Assembly (NCBI GenBank): GCA_000310025.1 | Contig: FN649747.1 | Coordinates: forward strand, 2,061,807 to 2,125,806 | Length of the DNA: 64,000 nucleotides | Direction: 5' to 3' | From: Ectocarpus siliculosus | Taxonomy: Eukaryota; Sar; Phaeophyceae; Ectocarpales; Ectocarpaceae | In this document: positions 23,001 to 33,500 of the stretch, piece after piece | Numbering within the stretch: position 1 is the first letter of the stretch | How the letters are laid out: the number at the start of each line of letters is the position of its first letter | The notes under the pieces: model-generated | The model's database searches: none | Told to the model about the DNA's origin: nothing | The model's input: the letters and a program-made list of their open reading frames with translations, nothing else | Program-made: the position numbers and the translations under genes

Positions 23001-26000
23001 AAGGGGGAGACATGGTGGCACCGATGCCGACAAGCGAAATGGGATGGTGCAGTTGATGCAGGCTCCCCTTGATTTGATTCTCCACGACTGCTGCTAACTA
23101 CACCGTATGCGCGTTCCTAGCTTGTTTCCCGTTCTCCGTAGGGGATTTCCGCGCGTGTCTGCCCCAATTTCGCCGCTTTCTGCCAGCTCTCGGCGCTTAT
23201 TTCAGTAAATTCTGCGGGATTCCGCTAAGTATCGCCGCTTTTCCGCCAAGATTCGCCGCTTTCCGCCCGTTCTCCGCCTGAAATCACAATTTTCTGCGGA
23301 ATCCCGCCAAGTTTCGCCGCTTCTCCGCCAAGTTTCTCCGCTTCCCCGCCACTTTTCTTAAATACCCGTGGTGGCCGCTGCTGCGCACCGAACACACATG
23401 CCATATACGACACAACATAACACACCCCCTGGACCGATTTTCAAAGCTCGATTACGCCACGACGAAGAGGATGCGTAAACGACACGATACATTTTCGGCG
23501 CTGTGACTCTTTCTGCTGTTGAGAAATCGAGCTTCCAAAGCCAAGAGGGTGATATCTTGTGTCGTATACGGTACGCGAAGCTCCTCTCCGTGACGAGATA
23601 GCCCACGTACATGCCCACCACAAATTCACCACTGTATGCGTTTTCGTCCCATTTGCCTACTACAATCACAGAGAGTATCGTACCCATTCGAGGCAAAATA
23701 CCCCGTTGGAAGGGATGTGAAGACTTTGCAAACACGGGGTGTTGAGAAAAACCTGCTGAATAATGGACTCATTTAATAGAGTCTGTTTGGTGACAAAGAA
23801 CATCTTCTTCATGACCCGCTTAATCCTCCGTCTGATCAGCAGGTGCGAAGCACGGGAGGGCATCACCGTACGTTGCACAAGATACCATACCCCCTGGATC
23901 GATTCTCAAAGCTCGATTACTCCACGACGAAGAGGATACCACAACCAAACGATGCACATTCCAAAACCTCCGGACGAGGTTTCGGCAACGTATAACTGCT
24001 TTTGCTGCAGAGCAATCGAGATTTGAAAATCGGTCCACGGGGTGTGTGGTACGGGAGGCACAATTACGTGCGCACAAAGAGTAGCGGAGGTCGCGGGTTC
24101 GATCCCCCGCCGGACAACTTTTTTTCTCAAAAACGCACATTTTTTAAAATCTTCCCGATCATTTTGGCAACCCTGAAGCGTTTGCTGCGGTGAACATGAA
24201 ATAATTGAAACCGTGGGTCTACTATTGGTACCTTGCGTAGCCAAGGTCACAAACCAAAATATTGAAAAATGAAGATTTGAAGATTTGGTCAGTGTTTTGT
24301 GTGTGTTTTCGCCCTTTTCATTTTGCCGACAGTCCCCCCATTTTTCGTGGTGAGACGTGTACTACACTTTTCAGTGTATTTTTCGTCAGGAGCTCATACC
24401 AGAGAAAAAACGACACCCCTGCTTCCTTCCTTCCTTAGGGATTCATTATCGGAGTTAATTTTCTCACTGCAGGGGGGACGAAAGATAATCATCCCCCTAG
24501 ATATTAAGATGTCTTAAAACGCTTTGTATCCTGCTGTATCCTGTCCGAACACGACGCCAAAAACAAAATGAAAGGGATAAATCTAACCAACCAACTACTC
24601 CTGTACTGGGCATTCACACACACCCTCTGGCCCTCATTTAGAAAGATATGTCATGTGTAGATACCCAAGGTGAAAACAACGATGACGTTCTCTCTGCCTT
24701 GATTTGCAAGTGTTTTGTTTTTCAACGATGCGCTGTTTCGACAGAAAAGCAACCACAACAGAAACGCTTCGTGTACCCGTTGTATGCACCCCAATGACGT
24801 TTCGACTACAGTACACTCGTCGCTCTTGTGTCGCTGCTACTTGTCGCAAACAAAAACATACGTTGTACACCTATATTGTTGGTGCGTTGTTGAATGTTTT
24901 CGTCCTTGGCGTTCACGCATACATAGCGTATCCTCACCAAAGGGTCTGAGCAGAGCACAGTCGTCCAGGGAACCGGACTTGGGGTAACACTTAGAGGCGT
25001 CGATAGCCCCTGCATACTTGAAGCGCTTGGAGGACATGCCGTTTCTTCTCTCCTTCTCGACCAGCTTCACCAGACTGTTTCCGGCGGGGGGGAAAGGGTT
25101 GCCACACCATCGTCGCCGTGTTTCGTCGGGTACTTTCAAAACATACATGTATACGTTCCATGAAAACATACTTCACACGTACATATAGTAGTACAGGCCT
25201 ACATGCATGCCTACAACATACACACATACGTGCACGATAGATGCAAGCGGGACTGAGTCGTTTTGACAGGGTGGAGATGGGGTGAGCTGCTCTAGAAAAA
25301 GTCCAAACATCAGGACAACAAAGCTACACACTTGGACACAACTCTGAACCTGCAAGTGATGAGACGCTATATAAGCACAGTATTGGTTACTACAGGCGGC
25401 ATCGCGCGTAGTTAAGACGCGAGACACTATCCAACCGACGCTGGCGGAAGCAGAGGTGGTGATGACGTGGTGAAGGACTCCTCATGGATGGGTGCCGTTA
25501 ACGAGGAGGGAACGATGTACAACTCAATTTGCTTGGTGCGAGAGCAGGTGGGAACTCGTCGTGCAATTCGCACCACCACGAACACTCGGCAAGCGCGTAT
25601 TTCTCGCTCTTGTTGAGGTCGACGACAGCTTGGACTTAACAAAGTGGCTGTGTTGTTCTGCCGAAAGCGCTGTAGGGCCTTTGATGTCTTAAGCTAGCTC
25701 CCGTGAAGCACGAACAATGGATTCGTTGATGTAGACAGGAGATCGTGTGTGCCGCAGCCGCTGTACATGTGGTTCAATGTTTTATTTTCGTTTCAACTGT
25801 TCCTGCCTCTAAACAGTCTGTTCCATCTCATTCTGTACACACTCTGCCTCTGCCTCTTTCTCTTTCCCTTTTTCTCTCGCCCTTGCTTTCGCTCTCTCTC
25901 TCTCTCTCTCTCTGTTTCTGTCTCGTGTCTCTCTGTCTCTTTCTCTCTCTCTCTCCCTCTACCCCTCCTCTCCCCTCCCACCATATTCCTTTCCCTCTCT

Positions 26001-26361
26001 CTCACCTGTCCCCACTCGCGTACACCACAATAGCGAAGGCCTTCTCTCTCAGCCTCCTCCTGTCCTCCTCCTCGAAGCTCCCGTCGCGCTCCTCCCCCCG
26101 CCGCTCCTCCTCCTCCTCCTCCTCCTCCTCCGCCGCCGCCGCCGCCGCCGCCGCACCCTGCCCGCCCACGTCGAACGACCGCTGCACCTCTTCCCGTATA
26201 GCGTCACTGAGCCCCCTACCCCTGTCCCCTTCCAGAGCCTCCATCGCAGCGTTGCTCGTCGTTCTGTGCCAGTTGATCCCCTCATCGTCGTCCTCGTCGC
26301 TACCGCCGACCTCCCACGCACCATCGTCCGACGCGGAAGGGGTCGTTGCCGCCGCTGCTGC

Positions 26362-26392
<31 letters not shown>

Positions 26393-29300
26393 ATCGCCGC
26401 TTCTTCCGCTGCGGCGACTCGCATGATGGCCGCCTTGCCCGCGCTGCTCGACCGCACGGCCCTCTTTCCGTTGTTCGCCACGTCCGACTCCGTGATGCTG
26501 CGGGAACGGCCGCGGCTTCGGCGGGACATGATGGCCGACGCATTCCCGGGGCTAAGGTCGCCTGTTCGTCGTAGCCGTCAGCAGCCAAACACCCACGCGC
26601 ATATCAGATGTGCGAACAATCGACACACACAAATGACAATAATAGTTTGCTCTTGCCGTGCAAGCGAGCAAGCAGCGGGTGGGTGTGTCCCGGGCGGGAG
26701 AGGTGTCAGCAACTGCGAACCAGTAGGGGGGGGGGGGGGGGGGGGGGGNNNNNNNNNNNNNNNNNNNNNNNNNNNNNNNNNNNNNNNNNNNNNNNNNNNN
26801 NNNNNNNNNNNNNNNNNNNNNNNNNNNNNNNNNNNNNNNNNNNNNNGGGGGGGGGGGGGGGGGGGGACCGCCATGAACTGCCGTCCAGGCAGCACGTCTC
26901 GCAAAACTGCGTACGCCATCATGGTACACGAACCCCTTCCGTGACTGTCAAGACTTGCAACCTAGACGATTACGTCCTACGGTTCGTACCAGTACCACCA
27001 CCACACGCACACACACCCCGTCTACAAAACAAGGGGGCCAGAACGGGTGGGGGAAAAGGTCGATCGCTACACCGGCAAGCCGCAAGAGCACACGGGGATC
27101 TGTTTAGCCCCATCCCCAACCCTAACCCTTTCACCTCCAATCCCTAACCGCAACTCTAACCCTTCACCTCCTCCGAAAGGGCGAGGGTGTCGGTCCAAGA
27201 CAGCCTGCACTTGTCTCTCCACGTCTTTGGCCTTGAGCTGCGCGAGGATGCGCTGAAAGTCCTCGAACCTCTCCCCGTAGAGGTCGTGTCCTGAGAAAAA
27301 AAAAGGCGACGGTGGCGGTACAAACACAGGCGAGAACCAAACAAAAATAAGGAAACACGTGCGCGCTTGTTATCTATCGGTTTCAAAACTTCGCATACCA
27401 TTGTCACTTTTTCGTTGTGTGTGTGTGCAGGCAGGCAGGATGGAGAGGTGTTGCATATGCCAAAGAGCGGGGGTACGGAGCATGAGCGAGGTGCAGACGG
27501 GTGCAACACGAAGATAAGGAGGAGACTCACTACGGATGGGTCGCCCACGGCTCTGGGATGACCGATAATTGAACATACACATACCAAGAAGCGAGGTGCC
27601 CTCGATCACCGCAAGGTAGGGTACGATCCACGCGTGCCCCCGAGGCGTACGGGCGTTCTCGAATCTCAACAAACATCCCGAAAACACGCCCGTCTCTACA
27701 GCAGTCTTCCCTTGATACAAGGGAGTCTTCACCGGTTTCTCTAGGTCAACGAAAGTCTACGTAGTGAGCCCCCACGGGCCATCTGCTCGAATCAAGTCAG
27801 CTCGAGTGAACGGCACCAAAACTTCCACTCTTCACCACGAAAAACGTCAGTCTACCCACAAGTAGGCACATGCCTCGCGAAGGCATGATGCACGGCTGCG
27901 TCATATGAAACGTCCTACTCGCCGTAGTGTAAGTTCCCGATCATAGGGTTGCTGCGGACGGCGTGCTGGCCGTGGATGACCTCCATGGACACGATGTCCT
28001 GCTCGAAATAGGTGCTTCGTGAGCGATTGCCGGCGCTGCCCAAGGGCGACCAAAGGAGCCCACAGAAAGCAAACATTGCAAGAGGAGTATGAAGACACGG
28101 AATCAGGACCAGACAACAAGGGTAAAGCGTCGATGACGCTTCACAAACGGCAAAGGGCGGCAAGAGGTGTATGCGTACACATGCAGCAAGAGGATAATCG
28201 TCTGCAAGAAGTTCCAATTCGGTGTGCGGGTTAGAGAGAAGGATGCCCGACTGGTGCCGTTTGGACGAGAGCGCGCGTCAACGCCATCGTCATGGCACCC
28301 GCACAAAGCCGGCAAGCAAGGCTATTTGGCCGGACTTGGCGACGCCCTGGTTTGACAGGGGAACGGCATAACACTCCCGTGATGCATTTTGTTTGGGCAT
28401 TGAATTTTGAGCTAGACATGGCGTGCTCCAGCTGTGGCCTGCCGTCCAGAACAGATAGGACTACGACACAAGCACCTGTGCCGGAGGCCAACGTAACCTC
28501 AAGGTGCCATCCGCGTCAGTCAGTCGCTATCTACTTGTACATGTATGTAAACCTGCGGCCGCCCGGGCTGAATCTACAGGGCCGGGGGAGTTGTGCAAAT
28601 CTCCTCTTCGCGAACCAGGAAACATGAAACGCCTGATTTCGAGGTTTTCCGAACCCTAACTTCCCTACCAATCTGTACCATCCCTAGGATACGAGCCCTT
28701 GCGACAGCTATACATTTGCTTACCGCCATTTTCGATCGGAAGCCGTACGCATTGAATCCGTTGAGCTACAAAGAATATGAAAAACGGGTTCGTTTCGATC
28801 GTGGCGGGCAGCAAATCTGTAGCACAGGTAGACTTGAAGCACAAGGCATGCGTTTCTACCTACTAACTATTAGGAAAGACAATACATATCAAAGGTGGTT
28901 GATTTGTCCAGATTTTAGATTCTGGAAAATCATACTTCTACTACAAATCAGGGTCGCTGAAAGAGGAGATCTGCACGACTCCCCCCGCTGTCGCCGGTTC
29001 CCCCGTTGGTGCTTTGCAACTTCACTGGCCAATCGTAAAGTGTCGAAGTAGGTACCGCGAGACAGACTCACTTCGGCGGGCAAATCAACTTCAATGCGCC
29101 GGTTTAAATCGAGGTGTGATGCATCCAACCATTGTACTGCTGTAGTCACGATGGAAGAATACGAGCGTCAACGAGATTCGGGAACAGCAGTACTGTTGTA
29201 GTGGACAAGAAAGAGGGGTTCCTCTTCTACGAAAACGCACATGTTCGTTCATGTTTGCAGTTTCAGCGCGTGTACATTTTGGTATTTAGTGCAGCCGAGA

Positions 29301-29815
29301 ATAATTCGCGGTGCCGCACGTACATGAACGACGCAGCCATGGTCCCTCCGCTTGCGATCGAAGCACCACCATAGCTTACGGGTCACGCCGAAAACGCAAG
29401 CCCTGTTTGTTGCCAGCAACACAACATGTTCGCCGGTCTTAACGCCACCCTCCGAAACATCCCATGCGTGTTCCCAACACCCTATGTTGCAGTACATGCG
29501 AAGAACAAGCCCTCTTACAACAGTCCCCACTCCGGCTCACCTGGGCGCATAGTGGAAGAAGCCAATGTAAGGGTTTTTCTTACACAGCCGCGCAAACACC
29601 TTCTTGGGAGCTGCTGACAGATGATGGGCATGTACCCAATTCGCCTGCTCCGGAGAAGACGACAGGTGATCCGGCTCGAAGCGCGATCGCGGAGCTGCGT
29701 TCAAGGCAAAGCTGTGTTCCTGTCCGAGCGGCTCTGCCCTCCAATACCCCCCTCGTTCCGCGTTGGGCGATCCCGGTGATCTGGCGCTCTCGCGAAACTT
29801 ACCCACCGTCGTCAT
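20024..29815 (-). CDS. Unrecognised protein; may be the N-terminal half of the kinase gene
   Basis: Eight exons join in phase: 29815-29541, 28014-27919, 27664-27585, 27290-27168, 26561-26006, 25074-24938, 21398-21258 and 20307-20024. The proposed start is ATG 29815 (MTTVGKF), just after a possible acceptor CTCTTAG at 29830 that would be in the 5' UTR. Exons 1-4 give a compact, folded-looking region (KKNPYIGFFHYAP, IHGQHAVRSNPMIGN, HAWIVPYLAVIEGTSLLG, LKAKDVERQVQAVLDRHP) that I do not recognise. Exon 5 is low complexity: RSRGRSRS, Ala runs, acidic runs. Exon 7 is basic (GFRRHFFLRQKMHPKEAYRQ). Exon 8 is Gly/His-rich. The last exon ends at a strong GTGAGT donor in phase 0, while the next plausible exon (19145-19007) needs phase 2. 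Either a small exon lies between, or this is a separate gene whose 3' end I missed. The assembly gap lies between exons 4 and 5. Confidence 0.65.
20839..21070. mobile_element. Foldback MITE, copy 1
   Basis: Terminal inverted repeats of about 38 bp: the left reads ACCGTAGGTGACATGACACA then GATACCACACACCCTGGA, and the right is its near-perfect complement. Weaker inner complementarity (TTTCGAAA/TTCAAAGC region) extends the arms. No coding capacity. It lies in the intron between exons 21398-21258 and 20307-20024. Related copies are at 23401-23571 and 23865-24068. Confidence 0.85.
21068..21245 (+). repeat. Two-copy tandem duplication, ~100 bp
   Basis: TACTCTCCCACCACTGCCTC...ACAATTCAAGCC at 21068-21135 is repeated as TACTCTCCGACCACTACCCT...ATAATTCAAGCT at 21168-21240. 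The second copy ends about 18 bp from the 5' splice site of exon 21398-21258. An AGCCGGTTCTTA motif before the second copy also occurs before the MITE at about 20817. Confidence 0.7.
21931..22050 (+). repeat. Dispersed repeat fragment, related to 41785-41885
   Basis: Shares GACCAGACCAGTATACCGG, ATTCAGAGT, AATGACTTGGT and CCCGCC.AAAACACCGG, in that order, with the insertion at 41785-41885. It contains several CCGG-centred short repeats (ACCGGAACTA, ACCGGCACTA). Probably a short mobile element remnant. Confidence 0.65.
22200..22760. other. AT-rich island, nothing recognised
   Basis: Markedly richer in A and T than the rest of the window (for example AATATAATATTTATTATA near 22535), bounded by A and T homopolymers at 22249-22261 and 22474-22490. 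It may be a decayed element in the intron between exons 25074-24938 and 21398-21258. No protein similarity was recognised. Confidence 0.4.
23130..23350. repeat. Degenerate short tandem array (CCGCCAAGTTTCGCCGCTT)
   Basis: About ten degenerate units of 17-20 bp built from TTTCGCCGCTT and CTCCGCCAAG or ATTCCGC. In minus sense it reads AGCGGCGAAACTTGGCGG. Intronic in the unrecognised gene at 20024-29815. Confidence 0.8.
23401..23571. mobile_element. Foldback MITE, copy 2
   Basis: The left arm TATACGACACAACATAACAC then TGGACCGATTTTCAAAGC is matched by an inverted right arm ending TGTGTCGTATACGG. Same family as 20839-21070 (shared TTTTCAAAGCTCGATTAC and CACGACGAAGAGGATGCG), but with more decayed termini. 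Confidence 0.7.
23865..24068. mobile_element. Foldback MITE, copy 3
   Basis: The left arm contains CACAAGATACCATACCCCCT then GGATCGATTCTCAAAGCTCG. The right arm is the inverse (CGAGATTTGAAAATCGGTCC then GGGGTGTGTGGTAC). Same intron as copy 2 and about 300 bp from it. It is followed at 24085-24115 by a tRNA-like T-arm (GCGGGTTCGATCCCCCGC). Confidence 0.7.
26749..26846. other. Assembly gap (98 N)
   Basis: The N run is flanked by G homopolymers at 26726-26748 and 26847-26866, so the join is a sequencing failure in a poly-G tract and the true length is unknown. It falls in the intron between exons 27290-27168 and 26561-26006; those exons are phase-compatible across it. Confidence 0.95.
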
Positions 29816-30536
29816 GTGGGTGCTCCTAAGAGGGAACGTGCGTGGGACTGCTGCTGTGTGCTTGTGTTGTAGCTGTTGCTCTTTCAACGAGCTGGCCAGG
29901 TACTGGGGTACGCCTGCTAGGAGAGGATTGTATCTCTAACAACTGCTGCTGCTTTTTTCAAGGCGACCGCAAGGTATTTTTCCAGAAGAAGGAGAAGATG
30001 CTTACACCCAACGTCAATGTCCAGGTGTGGTAGTTGACCACCAGGAACAAAACGGCAGCGGGCGTGCGATGGTGCGTGGAGAGCGCCGGCCAACATTCAA
30101 CCAACGTCCCGCCACGCGGAACGAATGCGAAATTCAACATCTCCCAGTATACGTAGAGGCCGGGGAAGCGGAGGAGATCAACAGTGCATGGGGGGGGACA
30201 CGTCTAATTCGTCCCCAGGTGCCAATAAATATTGAAATATTGTAAGAAAAAAAAAACAGGGTGATCTGTGATGCCGACGTCCTGGTCCTGGATGATCATT
30301 TGACGCCCCACAATCTATCCATGCTTCTACCAGAAGACACACACCGAACAGCTGGGACCACGAAACGAAGCTGCTAGCCCGGCGTCGTGACGGGATCGTG
30401 CCGTACGGGTGCCCGTGTGTTTAGCTTCTCTGGCGACACGTAAAAGACCGGCGGATTGGTCGTCTTTTTTGCCCGTGTTAGCCCGGCCTGCTGCTTTCCT
30501 TCCCCTCTGTAGAGAGCAGAAGAAGACTCCAGCAAC

Positions 30537-33500
30537 ATGGAAGGGCTTCCAGAGCGAGGCCGCCGTGCGTTCTGGGGGGGGAAAACGCACCCAAGAACCA
30601 CACCGGTGGTGACGGAAGGGCCGTTGCCGCGCCAACACCGCGAGTATGCCACCGCTGAGAGGGCGGCGATGGACGAGGAAGTCGGCCAAGCGGTTGAGAA
30701 GGACAATGAGCGAGTCAACCAACGCATCAAGAGGATAATGATGTTCGTGGTGGTTGCGCTGGTAGTCAGCGCGATTGTAGATATTGCCTGCCACGACAAC
30801 GTCAGGACGTGGCTTGAAACGTCGTTCGACTGGATAGAGGACAACCCCAAGGCCGGTGAGTGCGCTCTCTGTATTGTGTAAGGCACGGGGTTCTGGGTAA
30901 TCACAGCAGTCCTCCCGCACATCCCACAGACTGGCGAGCATCTTCTCTTCAAATTTAAACAGCAGCGTGAAAGCGGCGAGTTTCGTAATCCACGTGTACA
31001 TGTGTTACATAGCAGCTAGCAGCGTTCGGTGAAGCGGGCACGAGGCTAGCGTTACGAACGTTGAGAATGCGCAGCAGAGGAGAGGATAGCACGCTACATG
31101 TCCAACATTTGTCGTTCGCCTCGAGTGCAGATATTTTGCGTCATCAAGGTCCTTGACTCAAAGGGGGCAAAAAGCCTTTACTCCTTGTTTTGTAAGAGTC
31201 GCAAAGAGGAGAAAACATTACGTACAAGGTTGTGTTTAGTACAGCAGTACAGTACGTTTAGTACAGTATTGAATTTAGTACTAAACGTACTCTCTGTAGT
31301 ATAGCATCACGAGTTGTACTAAACGTGCAGTATAGTACAATACGGAGAGGTGTACTCAAGCGTACTACTGGTTTAGTACAATATCGAGAGCTGTACTAAA
31401 CCCAGTATAGTACAGTACATCCAACAGTACTACTGTTGTACTAAGCCGAGTATAGTATCGATCCAAACCCGGTACTAAACGCGGAGTATAGTACAGTACG
31501 AAGAGCTGTACTAAACCTGTTGATTTTAGCACAGTACGCAGAGCTGTACAAAGCCTACTATTGGTTATAGTACAGCAGTGTCGAGGGCTGTACTAAAGTG
31601 TACTATTGGGATAGTACAGTATCGAGAGCTGTACTGAAGCGTACTATTGGGATAGTACAGTATCGAGGGCTGTACTAAAGCGTATTATTGGGATAGTACA
31701 GTATCGAGAGCTGTGCTAAAGCGTACCATTACCATTGACTTTGGGGACAGTACAGCAGTGTGGAGACCCATATTTTTGCGTACCAGGACGCACACATTAG
31801 AGAAGCGTTCAAGTGAAGCAAATAGACCGAAAGCAGTACGAATAGAAAGACAATCCGCCGGTGTTCCTCGCCCCGTCCTTCCCTTTCGAGGTCTGGTGGC
31901 GGCCATAATAATTCCGCCTCAGCCGTTACTTCACGCAGCACCGAGGGCAACAAAACCAAAAAGTAAAAGCGAAGTACCAACACGTATACTATATGTACTG
32001 ACTAATGCTCGAGTACCCTGAGTAGAGGACCGAGAGTGCTGTTGCAGCTGCGTGCTCTGTGTGGACGCACACACACACAGAACAAAAACACGCCGCATTC
32101 TGCACAAGAATGACGTCATCAACACGCTCTTTGGCCGGAATCCGTGCAGATCCGGGTAGATACTCGGATTACTATCCGAACGAGTAGAGTACAGTACTGA
32201 TAGTACTACTAAACGTACTGTTGGTTTTAGTATAGTACTGGGAGTTGTACTAAACCTGCAGTATAGTACAATACGGAGAGGTGTACTCAAGCGTACTATT
32301 GGGGTAGTACAGTATCGAGAGCTGTACTAAACCCAAAAGTATAGTACAGTACATCCAACAGTACTGTACTAAGCCGAGTATAGTATCGATCCAAACCCGG
32401 TACTAAACGCGGAGTATAGTACAGTATCGAGGGCTGTACTAAAGCGTACTATTGGTTTAGTACAGTCTCGAAAGCTGTACCTGTTACTAAACCTACTATT
32501 GGCAGAGTATAGTAAAATACTCGAGTAAGATACTCGAGTACGTCCAGTTTGTACTGTACTAAACACAACCTTTTTGCATACAATACTACAAGCAGTATAC
32601 TCCAATGTACAGCAGTACAGAGTACTGATATAAATATCTTGTATTCATAGCAGCAGCTGGCATGACTGATTCACAGATGAGTTGCAATTCAGTGCACAGG
32701 CTTAAGCAAGCTCAAAATAAGAAATAAGCCCAGTTTCCATCGAGTTTCCCTCCACTCACTGAAAAGACTTCAACACATGCCTATGCCTTTCGACTGCTGT
32801 GGTATCTCGAACGGTTGTCTTTGTTTGAGTGAGATTCATGGATTACTTTTCATGTTTACAAATAATATGGCATGCACTTCTTAAGAAAGTACTGAAAGGG
32901 AGAAATCGTTGTAGCGCTGCTCGGAAAGCCGTGGAAACTCACTCCGCTACGCTTGCATGTGAATTCATTGGCTTAAACTAAATAACTGCTGCCGGTCGAT
33001 GTGTATTTGGTGTACTTCTTTATCAGCGCTCACAAGGCAACAAGCACGTTTGTGCCGTTTACATCAACCCGTGGGCACACGAAAGGGGTCCTCTCTCTGA
33101 GCCCCCCTACTGTACCCCGTACCCACCCCTCCTGCGGTACTTTTCCTTGAAAATTTTCCCAAGTTTTTATACCAAAAGAGTGCAGCACTCTCTCCCCTCT
33201 GTGTACACACGAACAAGCGCTTTCCACCCAGGCCAGAAACGGAAGCGCGGAAGCGCGAGAAAAACGCAGTTTGCAAGACGGGCCACTCACGCCGGAATTC
33301 GAACCCCTGACCCTCTGTCCATTAAGTACTAAAAATGGTACGTTTTATTATTTTAAGACACAAACTACTGGTGGTACGCATGTAGCCAGAGATATGCACT
33401 CATTCAACGATACACGATAGAGAGATATGCATCCATAACCGGGGAGATATAGCGGCCCGCTGCGTGGGGCTTCGTAGAAACACAGGTTGGTCCTGTAATG

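Noticed and set aside
24085-24118. tRNA-like T-arm (GCGGGTTCGATCCCCCGC)
   Set aside because: The loop is 8 nt, and no acceptor, D-arm or anticodon arm can be paired upstream. It is probably a tRNA-derived repeat relic next to a MITE.
28889-29149. Minus ORF with a plausible-looking peptide (HLDLNRRIEVDLPAEVSLSR)
   Set aside because: Exons 29541 and 28014 join directly in phase. Flanking splice signals for this stretch are weak.
33283-33318. tRNA-like B-box (GGTTCGAATTCC, minus strand)
   Set aside because: No cloverleaf can be formed with the flanking sequence. The plus-strand peptide there (GIRTPDPL) is the usual by-product of such relics.
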